From Meghimatium bilineatum (Eukaryota > Mollusca > Gastropoda > Stylommatophora > Philomycidae): a stretch of 64,000 nt of DNA. The stretch covers positions 47,188,094 through 47,252,093 of the forward strand of contig CM067306.1 in the NCBI GenBank assembly GCA_034231615.1. Reading direction: 5' to 3'. Shown here one piece after another: positions 10,482-21,027 of the stretch; the stretch's first letter is position 1; each line of letters begins with the position of its first letter. The notes beneath the pieces are model-generated. The model was not told the DNA's origin, did not search any database, and saw nothing but the letters and a program-made list of their open reading frames with translations. The translations under genes were made by a program, and so were the position numbers.

Positions 10482-11748
10482 TCATTCATAATCAGACAAG
10501 TCAAATAGGTCGATTACTGTTTTCGGCTGAACAAACAACAAACCTTCCTTTTTCCAATATTCCTCTTCTTGGCGTAACACATGATCCTCACATTTCACCC
10601 AGTAGTCTTTATGTATATTTGATAGAGCCTGATTTGTAAGTGTCTCAATATCACATAATTTGAAAGTTGTATTTGTGGATGCTACGTGTCCTTTAACTTT
10701 TGCCCAAATTAGCTCTATAGGATTTAAGTGTGCATGATATGGAGGTAGTCTCAAACATCTATGACCATGTTCTTCAATTAACTTGTCTATTTTAAATATC
10801 TTTGTTCGTTGTGTCTGTTTTACAAGGTTAAGCAATTCGGGTTTCAAGTACCTGTCGGTAACTGGTATGTGTTCTTTTATGAGCCACGTTTTGATTGCAT
10901 CTTTTGTACTTGATGATGTTGGGATTCTATCTTCTACGTTATGGTATGAAGCATTGTCCATTATCAGACAAGAAGGTCTATCTAATATTGGAGGAATACT
11001 TTTTTCGATCCAGTCTTCGAATATGTGCCCATTCATTTCGGAGTGGTAGTCTCTATTGTCAATGGATTTTGAAATGAAAATTAGATGAGCATTCTGCAAC
11101 AACCCATTATGTCTGCTACCTGCATGTGCAACTATCAAACGTTGCCCTTTACTACTTGGTACTGATCTTTTAATACTTCCATCTGCTAACTGCCATTCCT
11201 TTTCATTTGTATGATGAGCGTTGATCCAAGTTTCATCTAAATACACAATATCATAACCATTCTCCCTTCACTTCACGTAAATACTTGCTTCTAAGAGCTA
11301 CCAGATGTGGCTTTTCACAAATAATGTTTTTTCCACCAGCATACTTTCTAAAGGTGAAGCCTGCATTTCTTACAGTTTTCCATAATAAAGTTTTTGATAT
11401 TTCAATGTCGTTATTAGTTTTCAGCCAAATCTTCAACTTTCTAAGTGTCACTTCTTCGTTTTTATCAAACATTCTACATATTTCTCTTTTCACTAGGTCC
11501 TTATCGAAACTGTCTATCTTTTCTTTCCTTCCTTGCTTTCGTGAATTTGTTGGCAATAAATATCCGCTTGCTTCCACTATTCGATCAAATGAACGTTTAC
11601 ACAAACCTAAAATATGCATTGTTCTCTTCTCAGGATTTGATAAAGAACAATAAAGATGTCCCTTTTTACGCTCTCTGCAGAAGTATTGATAAATCTTTAT
11701 AGCAATGTTATGCTCAGTAAAATATTTCGCTTTCAGATTCATTCTCAC
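10482..11748 (-). pseudogene. Transposase with DD(80)E arrangement, one frameshift
   Basis: Two abutting minus-strand frames. Residues 1-165 (11748-11251) carry the DNA-binding helix-turn-helix region; the next frame (to 10482) is catalytic. The catalytic frame has LDETW (first D), LIMDNASYH (second D) and PPYHAHLNPIELIWAKVK (E), as in IS630/Tc1/mariner DDE enzymes. The spacing from second D to E is 80 residues, against 34-41 in common families. I recall a lineage described as DD82E ('Sailor') with similar spacing, which should be checked. A single-base shift near 11252-11275 separates VKGEWL-stop from NGYDIVYLDETW. The triad is intact but the frame is broken, so it is probably inactive. About 420 residues in total. 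Confidence 0.85.
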
Positions 11749-12207
11749 ATAGACTTGCAGAAGGTAATATGCTTAGTGCCGCCTACTTTCTGTAAATATT
11801 GAGACGTGCCTCTGACTTGTGACTTGAAATCGAGTCAATAGCCGTTTTTGATTTCACATAATTCTAAGTTCAGGAAAAATAATATTTGGTGCTAAACGGG
11901 AATTTCCATATGTAACATTGCTTTATACAAATGTACAGTGGAAACAACTACTTTTAGAACGGTGCACATTCTACCATGAGGGTCATGCCTTTATATTTAA
12001 TAATCAGCTGTGAGATGTAAGCATCTACATAATCCAGCGGTTGTTTATAATTTAGATTAACTTTTTTTTAATATAGGTTAAATAAGGTATCTTTGATACT
12101 GGATCACATTTCTTTGATAAAAAAATATTTCTATAGCGACATTATTATTCTAAACCTAACTTCAAATGATCAATCCAAATGAACAATACGTTTTTGATAA
12201 AAATAAT

Positions 12208-12238
12208 TTAACATCTCGGCAAACGAATCTGAACCGAC
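12208..12238 (-). repeat. Right terminal inverted repeat
   Basis: Reverse complement of the left end, with one C/G difference close to the tip. Confidence 0.85.
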
Positions 12239-12471
12239 TATAACAAAATATGTATGTGATAACAGAAATTCACTATATACAGTACACAAAATATAGAATA
12301 AACATAATTGGGGATTTTTTAAAAAGTGTAGCTATATACAAAATTTGGGTTCATTACAGGATAATGTGTTCACACACATTTCAACTTTTTAATATTAGGC
12401 TTGATTTCATACATCTTCATACAGACACGGAGATGAAAAAACATGCAGCATTTACTACCAATCATTCAATT

Positions 12472-12549
12472 TGCATGCAGCGCACTGAGAGCCCCCTCCC
12501 CCATGGGTCTTCCAATGTGGGGGAAGGGGGGGTCTCTCAGTGCGTTGCA
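12472..12549. repeat. Imperfect hairpin, about 32-bp arms
   Basis: The left arm (GCGCACTGAGAG then C-rich) and the right arm (G-rich then CTCTCAGTGCGT) pair around a loop of about 12 nt. It is GC-rich in an AT-rich setting and sits inside the right part of the Tigger-like MITE. Confidence 0.75.
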
Positions 12550-12711
12550 CGTTGATGGATGCTGCGTTGTATGCATCTTTAGCATATGTGTGGACTCAAA
12601 GTTCAGTCCGTAATTAATGTATGGTTTGTTTTGTTAAAAGCATGGACACATTATCCCAGAAAGTACCAAAATTTGTTATAAAAGAATGCACTCTGGAGGG
12701 ACTCTATTGTA

Positions 12712-13630
12712 TCACAGTAACTGTGCATGATGACAATTTCCTAAAATAACTTTGGGAGCTGTCATCAATGTAAGAATTCTAACAATCTGCAGCATAATTT
12801 TTTTATAGTAAATTTTGTAAACATTTCAGAGACTTATGAGTTATCCTGTTTTGTTCACCCTTGTGATCACGGATACATATACGATGACCAAAGGATAATT
12901 ATATTGTTTACTAAATAACTGTTTTCTGTCACAAATGAAATATTCTTTTAGTTGCGGGATATTTGCATGTTTTTCTTAAGTGAGTCAAAGAAATTATCGT
13001 AAAACATTGTATGTGTGTGTGTTATTTTTTTTACATGTAACAAACAGTTAAATACAATTTTTATATTTTGAGCATATTATCAGCAAGAGAAGTAAGTAAT
13101 TGTGATGCTACTGCAATGTTGTTTTGTATGTAAATGACATGTCAATGACTGCAAACTGTTTTTTTAAAAAAATGAAATATTTTCTTAAAGACAAACGTTT
13201 TGTGAGGGATTGATCTTATATTGTTTATAATTTGAGTATTTTTAGAGCATTAATTGACATATTGGCTCGTCAGTAGAGTGGATATTAGGCTTTTTCAGCC
13301 CAACTAGGCTGAATTAGCTTGCGGTTTGAAAGCTATTCATTCACATTGTACTGGGGTTTACAAGGGTGTATATTAAGGTATATTTTTTTAAAATCGGTAT
13401 CGTATCCTATTCAGGATGTAGCCATCAACCCAGTATTTTGTGGCTGTAGTGATTTCCAGCATTGTTTATCTGTAGTTATTTTCTTAGCAATATTTAGGTA
13501 CGGTAGTTTGCTATTGCTTTCTGATTAATCCTGATGTACAATTGTCTACAGTATGATTTTAACCCAGTACCTTTGCCATCACAGAGCCAGACATATTGTT
13601 TAATACAAAATATAGTTTATATTATATTAT
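12712..13630. other. AT-rich, nothing recognised
   Basis: Only a short GT run (about 13011-13022) and AT-rich sequence. No repeat family or frame recognised. Confidence 0.55.
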
Positions 13631-13631
13631 T

Positions 13632-13862
13632 ACCTTCCATGCATGTCATAGAAGCAACTAAGGTGGTTTTTGTGTCCAGTTATCTATCCCATCCCATATA
13701 GGGTTAAAATGACATAGAAACCTTGCTGAAGTCGAATGTGTCAGGATGAATGACGCATCTAAGTTGTAAATGATGACACAACGCATTCTGTTCTCCAGAT
13801 TACAGACTACAGAACACATACTGCGAAGCTGCTGGAGTTTGAAAATAAATACAGAAGTAGAA
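13632..13862 (+). mobile_element. SINE-B, nearly complete
   Basis: Modules in order: 'catgcatgtcatagaagcaa', 'gctgaagtcgaatgtgtcag', 'caacgcattctgttctccag', 'ctggagtttgaaaataaata', tail CAGAAGTAGAAGG. Confidence 0.7.
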
Positions 13863-13957
13863 GGATGTATTAGTGGTGCCTACAAATTCAGAGTTTAATA
13901 GAAGTATTCTATAAAGATGTTTCAATTATTTATAAATGTGACACATGGAAATGAAAA

Positions 13958-14102
13958 CATTGAAGTCAGATAGTCTGCCATGGGCTTAAATAAAACATCG
14001 GCATAACACATTTTTGTTCTCTGAACTACATTCTGCTGAAAATCTAGTAGGACCATTGCCCTGTTATAAGATAGAGCTGTTGGGAATTTGAGAACAAATG
14101 TG
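13958..14102 (+). mobile_element. SINE-A, diverged
   Basis: 'actacattctgctgaaaatc' and 'gaccattgccctgttataag' mark the SINE-A core; the 3' end is 'tttgagaacaaatg'. Confidence 0.65.
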
Positions 14103-14112
14103 ACACAAAAAT

Positions 14113-14190
14113 AATGAAGAGTGTGTTCGGTTGGTTAGAGCTCCAGTCCCAGAAATTGTGAAGACTTGAGTTTGAATCTTGGTAATGAAT
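14113..14190 (+). repeat. tRNA-derived SINE head (SINE-T)
   Basis: GGTTGGTTAGAGCTCC resembles an A box, and TGAGTTTGAATCTTGG resembles a B box about 35 nt later, as in tRNA-derived SINEs. There is no complete cloverleaf, so it is not called as a tRNA gene. Confidence 0.45.
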
Positions 14191-14289
14191 GGAGTTTTGT
14201 ATTTCGGAGGAAAAATTAAAAGACCATCCTCTACATGTCATGCAACGTCTATGGCAAAGCAGTTTTATTATTCAATAAATTAATCAAAC

Positions 14290-14520
14290 TCTTAGCCATC
14301 ATAAGAGCATAGGGAATGGACAAATCCTCTCTAATCTACTCTGCTCTTAGGTTTTCCGCTTCATTGGTCTCCTAAGTTTTTCTTTGTAATGCCAACATCA
14401 ATGACAACTTCCCCCATCTCTCATCTCCAAGTTGTTCTAGGTCATCTCTTTCTCTGTGGATTCCATATCATTGTCTCTCTAACTATACAGTTTCTACCTT
14501 CCTTAAAGTGTACCCAGTCT
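14290..14520 (-). pseudogene. LINE C-terminal scrap (low confidence)
   Basis: The minus strand reads a basic R-K-R-x-P-x-x-T-W-R stretch like LINE C-terminal tails. Poorly preserved. Confidence 0.3.
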
Positions 14521-14749
14521 ACCTCCATTTTATAGATGTAGGATCCTCCTGCATTCTCAGCATCAGTGATCATGCTAGATTATCAAACCTGTCACCAGAA
14601 TAAGTCCACTGTCTTCTTCAGGTTAAAGTTGCTGCCTCATTAGCTTTTGCCTCATATCTATATCTTCTGGCCAGACCCGCCTCTCAGCACTTTGTATATC
14701 AAACAATCCTGAAATATGTGTTTAGGGATTTGTATTACAGATTCACATA

Positions 14750-15268
14750 AAAATTCACCAATATATAAGATCTTTAGTTGAAAACAGAAGTAATGGTTAT
14801 TTCAAAGAAACAAAATAACACACCTTGAAAGATCAAAGTGAATGATATAGTATTAAAACAGGTCCACCAATTCAAATATTTAGGTACAATGATTACAGCA
14901 GATGGAAGAAATTCAACAGAAATAAGAAGCAGAATAGGACAGGCAAAAACAACATTCAGAAAATTGAAAAATATACTGTGTAATATGACCTTGTCATTAG
15001 AGGTGAGAAAGAGAGTTCTGCAGTGCTATATAACCCCTATACTAACATATGGGTGTGAGTCTTGGACAATAAACAAACTGGAAAGTGGGAAATTAGAGGC
15101 ATCAGAGATGTGGTTCTGAATGCTGAGAATACCATGGACTGCCAGAAAAATTAATAGAGGTGTTGAAAGAGTCAAATAAGAAAAATGCAATCTTCTTTTT
15201 TTGACCACTTCATGAGACAGGCAGGTTTAGAGAACATAGTCACAACAGGCAAAATTGAAGGCAACATA
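14750..15268 (+). pseudogene. L-alpha LINE, 3' half
   Basis: Frame 14838-15119 has VHQFKYLGTMITADGRNSTE, TTFRKLKNILCNMTLSLEV and ILTYGCESWTINKLESGK, the post-catalytic LINE region. It continues in shifted frames to ENIVTTGKIEGN. It is nearly identical to 19930-20450. The RT catalytic box is missing. Confidence 0.75.
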
Positions 15269-15324
15269 TGATCCTTCCTTTAAAATCTTTCCTGTACTCC
15301 TTAGCTCCAGCTTTGCAGCTGAGA

Positions 15325-15490
15325 GGTACCGAGTGTATTTCTGACAGCCATGGTACCAGGTTAAATTTCCACCACAGGCATATGTGCATCTAGAACATCC
15401 AGAAAGCAATGGTATGCTTCTGAACATATTTCCTAGAAAATCACAGCAGCCAAAAAATTCTGGGCTGATACTATTTCCTGAATAGAATAT
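15325..15490 (+). repeat. SINE-E copy
   Basis: 'ggtaccaggttaaatttcca' (B-box-like), 'aattctgggctgatac' and 'tcctgaatagaatatg' match in order the copy at 35280-35420. Confidence 0.55.
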
Positions 15491-15539
15491 GTTAACAATT
15501 TTATATGCTTTAGTAAAACAGCATGTTACTTCTTAAATC

Positions 15540-15690
15540 ATTGCAGAAGTCAGATGTGTTAGCCCAATACTGTAAATAAAGCAGAAATACAACATAACTC
15601 TATATTCTAGACTAAATCCTGCTGGAAATTTAGGACCATGTCCTGTTACAAGGAAGATCCAACAGAAGTTTGAGAATTGATAAAAATATA
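15540..15690 (+). mobile_element. SINE-A copy
   Basis: 'gcagaagtcagatgtgttag', 'taaatcctgctggaaatt', 'ggaccatgtcctgttacaag' and 'aagtttgagaat' occur in SINE-A order. Confidence 0.7.
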
Positions 15691-15699
15691 ACTTCTGTA

Positions 15700-16200
15700 A
15701 ATTAATAAAAACAAAGATATTTGATTGTGAATTTTGTTTCCAAATGTGCTAATGTTGCCTTTTCCTTGGAACTAATCCACAGAGCCAAGAGGGGATAGTG
15801 CAAATTGGTAAGACACTTTCTAAAAAAATAGGGCAACTAACTGGGCAAGAAATCATGTGTGAAATTTTGAGGGCCTCATAATTCATTTGAAGTTTTACAC
15901 AGGCCTACTTCCTGACCAATAGCAGTCAGAAAGACACCAAACTCATCATCATCATTCTATTGAGAATACCATCATCCTTTATCCAGACCATAATCCAATG
16001 TTTGTATACAATAACTGCCATATGTGAATTATATATATAAATAGGGATGTATTTATTAAGGTATACAATTGTTATTATGTATTTTATATAACTTGTGATA
16101 TTACGTTGGTACTTATTAGGAAGATCAGGGTGGGAACACTGTAGACCCTTGTTAGTCATGTAACATATAGTGATAATCTTTCAGCCTACTGTGTTTAATC
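15700..16200. other. AT-rich, nothing recognised
   Basis: No coherent frame. A CATCATCATCATT tract near 15940 could be a LINE 3' tail on the minus strand. Confidence 0.45.
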
Positions 16201-16204
16201 TCAA

Positions 16205-16372
16205 ACTCCTGTCAGTGTCATTGAATGTGGACAGTGTCATTTCTTACTCATTGTGTGTTATGTTGTATTCTTGATAAAGGTCTTTTGGTTGAAAAAGTGA
16301 TTTCTGTGTGTTATCATGTATGTTACCAGTGATTAACAAAACTTCATTACCTTCTCCAAGTTTTGCCTGCTG
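16205..16372 (+). repeat. Penelope-like terminal-repeat remnant
   Basis: Parallels 43455-43635 along its length: 'gtgttatgttgt...cttgataaaggtcttttggttgaaaa' and 'aacaaaacttcattacc'. The first part resembles a degraded hammerhead core (CTGATGA...GAAA), as in Penelope-like element ends. Confidence 0.45.
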
Positions 16373-16394
16373 GATTACAGTTCTTTAAAGTTAT

Positions 16395-16530
16395 TACTTA
16401 TTATAAATTTAAAGAATGGAACACATTATGTTATGGCTAACAGCTTCATTGCAATATTTATGCCTTTCTGTTCAACACATCTGACTTTAGCAAGACATTT
16501 CTGTGACATTGTGATCATTTAACAGAATGT
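16395..16530 (-). repeat. SINE-B fragment
   Basis: 'gcttcattgcaatatttatg' and 'acacatctgactttagcaag' match the SINE-B middle on the minus strand. Confidence 0.55.
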
Positions 16531-16539
16531 CTGACTCTG

Positions 16540-16880
16540 TGGTGAAGCAGTACATAGTCAATTACGGCTGTTGGTGGAGAGATGAATTGGCAGACATTTT
16601 GAATGCCCTATGAGAAAATGCACAAACAAATGACTGTATAAGTGACAATGACTCTTTTTCCATGACTAGAATAAGGGAGCTTAGTCTGAAATGTGGTGTT
16701 GCTGAGAAGTGGTTTTATGGGTCTGAGAAGTGGTTTTATGGGCGAAAAATAATGATGGTCAATCAATGGCATACTGGGACATCAGTCAATGTGTAATGGT
16801 GGATACACTCAAGGAGAGTTCTAAGCACCTATGGACCTGTCCAGAGTGCAGTGATGATGATCCAATGACTAACTAACTAA
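16540..16880 (+). pseudogene. L-H LINE C-terminal region
   Basis: Parallels 48800-49020 (VGGVMGWAGILNALWKNAPT region): 'ggtggagagatgaattggca' to 'tggatacactcaaggagag', then a GTGATGATGATCC end. A duplicated 'gagaagtggttttatggg' block is inside. Confidence 0.6.
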
Positions 16881-16914
16881 CTAACTATAGTTATATCAGA
16901 CAGTCAAGGTGCCT

Positions 16915-17190
16915 GGTTCTTCTAATGCGTTCATTCTCAAACTCCTGCAGATTAGCAGGGTGTAGTCCAGAGAACGGAATACTTTAGTCATGTTTACGGC
17001 TTTGCAGAGATATCTTTGCCTTTTGGTCTGACACATCTGACTTTTGCATGGCTTCAGGGTTATTTTGATCTTATGTGGGAAGGGACAGCCATCTCCTGCC
17101 ATAACTTTCTTGCCCTTGCCAGTAGCGCCTCTTACAACATACATGAAAGGTAAACAGTGTTGCTATTCCTTGATTCATCTTAGGGCCCCG
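16915..17190 (-). mobile_element. SINE-B copy
   Basis: Minus orientation: tail side 'cttctaatgcgttcattctc', then 'agcagggtgtagtccagaga', 'ctgacacatctgacttttgc', and the 5' module 'cttacaacatacatgaaagg'. Confidence 0.7.
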
Positions 17191-17300
17191 ACAATACATA
17201 CACAAGAGTGAAATCTCATGTCTAACCCTCCATATTGTCTTTGTCTGCTGGCGTTCCAAAAATGGATATTGGTTCTGTGGATCCACACTTGCTGTTAAAG

Positions 17301-17384
17301 CATACTGTTGGGAACTTTAGCTGTAGTTTCAAGGCCAGATGTGTCACCTTGGCTGTAGTTTCAAGGCCAGATGTGTCACCTTGA
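17301..17384. repeat. 34-bp direct duplication
   Basis: 'gctgtagtttcaaggccaga' through TGTGTCACCTT is repeated back to back. The block also resembles 49625-49670. Confidence 0.75.
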
Positions 17385-17439
17385 TGTAATGATATTGTAT
17401 ATTCATCTTTTGCTATATATTTTGTTCTGATCTTGATTC

Positions 17440-17850
17440 TGGTCTTTATCCAGATCTAGATTCTTGATTAGAATCCAGCACCATGGCACACAGGACATTC
17501 CCATCATGCTTTACTTTCAGTTCCAGCAGCCATCCAATAATAGACACCCAAAATCCCAGTCTGATGTTGATTATGTGATCTTCATATCTTTCCTCAGAGG
17601 ACACACTTTCTTCCCTCACCCCTTCCCATCCATTTCTGTCATTCTAATTATGTGTACATTATCACCTCCAGTATTGTTTTCTTCACTCTGTAGTAAATCA
17701 ATGACCACCATTATTAGGTGGATCCTATCTCTTTTCAATACTGTGCCATCAACCACAGCATTACCCTCCAATGAGTCTATTGTTTCATTGTCTCTGACCC
17801 CTATATGATGAAGACAGTATAGCCATGTATTCGTTCAATGTTTGCATTCT
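17440..17850 (-). pseudogene. L-H LINE C-terminal fragment
   Basis: On the minus strand, from 'gtcagagacaatgaaacaat' (RNase H end) to the 'gaatgtcctgtgtgccatgg' and 'ctaatcaagaat' C-terminal signature of the family. Confidence 0.6.
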
Positions 17851-17879
17851 AGTGCCCTGGTGATAGTACCATTGTTTTT

Positions 17880-17990
17880 ACAGTTTTTATTGTTTGTTCA
17901 TTGTTTGTTTTGTATTTTCTTGAGAAAGACCTTAAGGTTGAAATGTTGAAAATGTCTAGTATATTGTCATTTGTATGCTTTCGTACATAT
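17880..17990 (+). repeat. Penelope-like terminal remnant (weak)
   Basis: 'ttcttgagaaagaccttaag' followed by GTTGAAATGTTG has the spacing of the CTGATGA...GAAA block seen at 26466-26495 in reverse. Degenerate. Confidence 0.35.
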
Positions 17991-18119
17991 ACCCTATAGT
18001 CCGATAGTCTGTTGGTGATCATAAAACTATGACTAAACTTGTGTTCTATGTAAGTACCATATCCACATAATACTTTATGCAACCTAGTTGTTAAGTACAG
18101 TATAATGTGACCCATTCAT

Positions 18120-19190
18120 TTCTTGGTTGGTTAGTTGGTTGCTGATCCAGCGGTCCATGGGCTCATGCACTTTGACTCTACATACATGCTATTCTTTGAT
18201 AAGTGCATGTGTCTGTGAGCTTTTGATTTGTTCTATATAAGGTGTTCCATTTATCTGGTCTGAGTGGAAGAAACATTTTTGTGACATCTTCCAGCACTGA
18301 ATTTAAAAATGTGGTGATCGACGGTTTAATAGAGATAAGTGCACAGCCAGCACCCTGGAGTATGTTGTGGTTGTATTCTGTTCACGTGACTGTTAAGCTA
18401 TACATGTGTGCAAAGTCAGAAGATGATATTCAGGTCTTTCCTTCCCTGGAGGTTGATGTTGTATTTAGGATTTGAAGTGATCATATATTTGTATATTTTT
18501 CTCCCAGTGTTTTCCATCTGTTCAGCCAAGTCGCTTTGTTCACATATTTCAACATCATTTTAACTCTGTGCATGGTCATTTGTGACATAGGCATTCTTTT
18601 CCTGAAATGAACTTTACACAGCATAGATACCCTTGATATTTCTCCCATGGAGACACAATGAAATTAACTGTCCAATGAGTATATCATTATTTGGTTACAT
18701 CTGTTATTGTAACAAGACAAGAATTTATTGAACATTTATATAAGACATTCCTGTGAACATTCAAATTTTTTTCATAGATTGTCCATGTTCAGTATTTTTG
18801 CGTGAAATTCTATCATTTGTTGGAAGAATTCTTTCTGAGCATGTACTTATAATTATGCGTTATGTTTTATACGCCCAAGTCTGATGTATTATGTTTGATA
18901 CTGACAAAGTGTACAGGAAAATCTGGCTAACATGGCAGTCATCATAGTGTAAACTTTCATGCTCCTGCCGCATCAGCTTCTGTGACAGACCTACTAGCAA
19001 GTCGATAGGAGAACCAGTGTGCTAATATTTGTACAATGAGCTAAGTTTTATTTATATTCTGTGTATAAATTCAAGGAGGAGTAATATTCAAAGGATATTT
19101 TGTGTATTTTTTTCTAGGACAAGTAAATATCTACAATTTTCATACCAACACTTTGTTACAAGTGTCAAACATGGTCTTTAACAATCTCAC
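18120..19190. other. No assigned feature; weak exon-like ORF at 18242-18475
   Basis: No repeat family of the window is visible. A 77-codon plus-strand ORF at 18242-18475 has mixed-composition codons (for example KSEDDIQVFPSLEVDVVFRI) but no convincing splice pair. I leave it unassigned. Confidence 0.3.
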
Positions 19191-19194
19191 CGCA

Positions 19195-19490
19195 GAGAAA
19201 AATCATCACATGTGAGATGAAGTGTTTAAGAGCTATGGTCACCAAAATGGACAGAGTAAGAAACGAGGATATCAGAAAAAGAGTAGGAATAGTGTCTTGT
19301 ATTGAATATATAAAACGTCAGCAGATAAAGTGGTTTGGTCATCTTATGAGAATGGACCCAAGCCAATTTCACTAAGAGCTTATAACAAATGATCAGCTGG
19401 ATACAGAGCAAAGGAAGCCAGAGAAAGAGATGGATCAATAACATAATGACTACACTCCACAAACATGGACTCAGTACGACTCAGGCATCA
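19195..19490 (+). pseudogene. LINE C-terminal fragment
   Basis: The plus frame reads MKCLRAMVTKMDRVRNEDIR, then IKRQQIKWFGHLMRMDPSQF, the W-F-G-H-x-x-R-M block of endonuclease-type LINEs. The tail decays before 19500. Confidence 0.65.
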
Positions 19491-19639
19491 CATCTGACGT
19501 TAAACAGAAATTTAAAGCTCCCATCCTGACGCTTAACAGCAAGTGTGGATGCTATCAATCAGCTTCCATCTGGGGATAGACAATAAACTGCCAAAGTCTG
19601 AAATGGTTCGGCCACTTAATGAGAATTAACTCATACTTC

Positions 19640-19775
19640 TTCTTCATCTGCATTTGTTCTCAAACTTCAACAGATTAGCAGGATGTAGTCCTATGAAGTG
19701 ACACGATGAAGTGACTGCTTTCACCAGACCTGTTCTCTTTATACAGTGAAAACATCCTTCATGCAATAATGATAT
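19640..19775 (-). repeat. SINE-B fragment, 3' side
   Basis: 'cttcttcatctgcatttgtt', 'cttcaacagattagcaggat' and 'gtagtcctatgaagtg' give the SINE-B tail side on the minus strand. Confidence 0.6.
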
Positions 19776-19779
19776 CTCA

Positions 19780-20590
19780 GGAATATCAGTGGGAGGACAT
19801 AACATAAATAATTTGAGATATGCGGATGACACTGTTCTGATTGAAAAAAGTGTGCAATACCTTCAAGATTTAATTAATGTAGTAGTCACGGAAAGTAAAG
19901 AGAAAGGCCTCTTCCTAAATATCAAGAAAACAGAAGTAATGGTTATTTCAAAGAAACAAAATAACACACCTTGCAAGATCAAAGTGAATGATATAGTATT
20001 AAAACAGGTACGCCAATTCAAATATCTAGGTACAATGATTACAGCAGATGGAAGAAGTTCAACAGAAATAAGATGCAGAATAGGACAGGCAAAAACAACA
20101 TTCAGAAAAATGTAAATACACTATGTAATATGACCTTGTCATTAAGGTGAGAAAGAGAGTTCTGCAGTGCTATATAACTCCTATACTAACATATGTGTGC
20201 GAGTCTTGGACAATAAACAAACTGGAAAGTGGGAAATTATAGGCAACAGAGATGTGGTTCTACAGAAGAATGCTGAGAATACCGTGGACTGCCAGAAAAA
20301 CTAATGTAGAGGTGTTGAAAGAGTCAAATGCGAAACAGACCTTAATCAACAATATAAGAAAAAGGCAATCTTCTTTTTTTGGCATCTTCATGAGACAGGC
20401 AGGTTTAGAGAACATAGTCACAACAGGCAAAATTGAAGGCAACAGAGACAGAGGGTGATAACATGAGAAAATATTAGACAGTTCGACAACCTGGCACAGC
20501 AAGGAAACAACAACGACATTGATACATAATAATGTGGACTGAGAGCTGTGGAGAGCCATGACCGCCTACGCCAGCCGGCACCTGATGATG
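19780..20590 (+). pseudogene. L-alpha LINE with YADD box and 3' end
   Basis: LRYADDTVLIEKSVQYLQDL (catalytic DD present) leads to GLFLNIKKTEVMVISKKQNN, QFKYLGTMITADGRSSTEIR, then frameshifts and YRRMLRIPWTARKTNVEVLK and QAGLENIVTTGKIEGNRDRG. It ends at GCCAGCCGGCACCTGATGATG. 5'-truncated within the RT. It is the reference copy for the family here. Confidence 0.8.
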
Positions 20591-20597
20591 ATGAGTC

Positions 20598-20800
20598 TTG
20601 AGAACAGAATGTGTTATGTCATAATTTACAGTTTTGCTGTGATATCCACACCTTTCAGCCCAACACATTCAACTTCAAGTTGTTTCTGGGCCACTTTGAC
20701 TCTGTTTGGGATTGGACAGCCAACTCCACTCCATAACCTCCTTAGTCACCTCTGATGACTTGCATGAAAGGTAAACAATGTTGCTAGTCTTTGTGGAATG
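20598..20800 (-). mobile_element. SINE-B copy
   Basis: 'agaacagaatgtgttatgtc', 'cagcccaacacattcaactt' and 'gatgacttgcatgaaaggta' run in minus-strand order, next to the L-alpha 3' end. Confidence 0.65.
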
Positions 20801-20804
20801 TATA

Positions 20805-21025
20805 CTGGCTAGCATCAAGAGCATACAACATAAAAATGGAAACAACAAGATACAGAGTATGACTAAGAAGAAGGTGGATTGAAAGAGTTACCAACGTTCA
20901 TAAACATCACGACATTACTACATATCACACGAACAAACATGCCATAGCCTAAAAATCAATCATCATTCAATCATATGACATCTTACAACAAAAGCAGAGA
21001 AAAGGCAATAGATGGATAGAGTGCC
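20805..21025. other. A-rich, nothing recognised
   Basis: Purine/A-rich with the basic residues of a possible LINE tail ('agaagaaggtggattgaaag'). Not assigned. Confidence 0.4.
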
Positions 21026-21027
21026 GA

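Larger units (their letters stand above)
9874..12240 (-). mobile_element. Tc1/mariner-superfamily transposon, long D-E spacing
   Basis: Terminal inverted repeats of about 33 bp, one mismatch in the first 33, both including GTTCAGATTCGTTTGCCGAG. They are flanked by a TA target duplication (9872-9873 and 12241-12242). The related uninserted MITEs have a single GAC(TA) at the same place. It encodes one broken transposase on the minus strand and also contains an L-gamma-type LINE scrap between the gene and the left end. Confidence 0.85.
9839..12709 (+). mobile_element. Tigger/pogo-like MITE, split by a DNA transposon
   Basis: Ends CAGTGGAATCCC (9839) and, on the other strand, CAATAGAGTCCC (12709), with TA on both outer sides (9837-9838, 12710-12711). 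Uninterrupted relatives at 24841-24960 and 41102-41316 share 'ctatatacagtacacaaaat' and 'ataattgggga'. The DDE transposon at 9874-12240 interrupts it 35 bp from its left end. No transposase of its own is seen. Confidence 0.7.

Noticed and set aside
10406-11702. Plus-strand ORFs of 60-122 codons over the transposase
   Set aside because: Shadows of the minus-strand transposase frames.
14044-14241. 65-codon minus-strand ORF
   Set aside because: Overlaps SINE-A and SINE-T sequence; chance frame.
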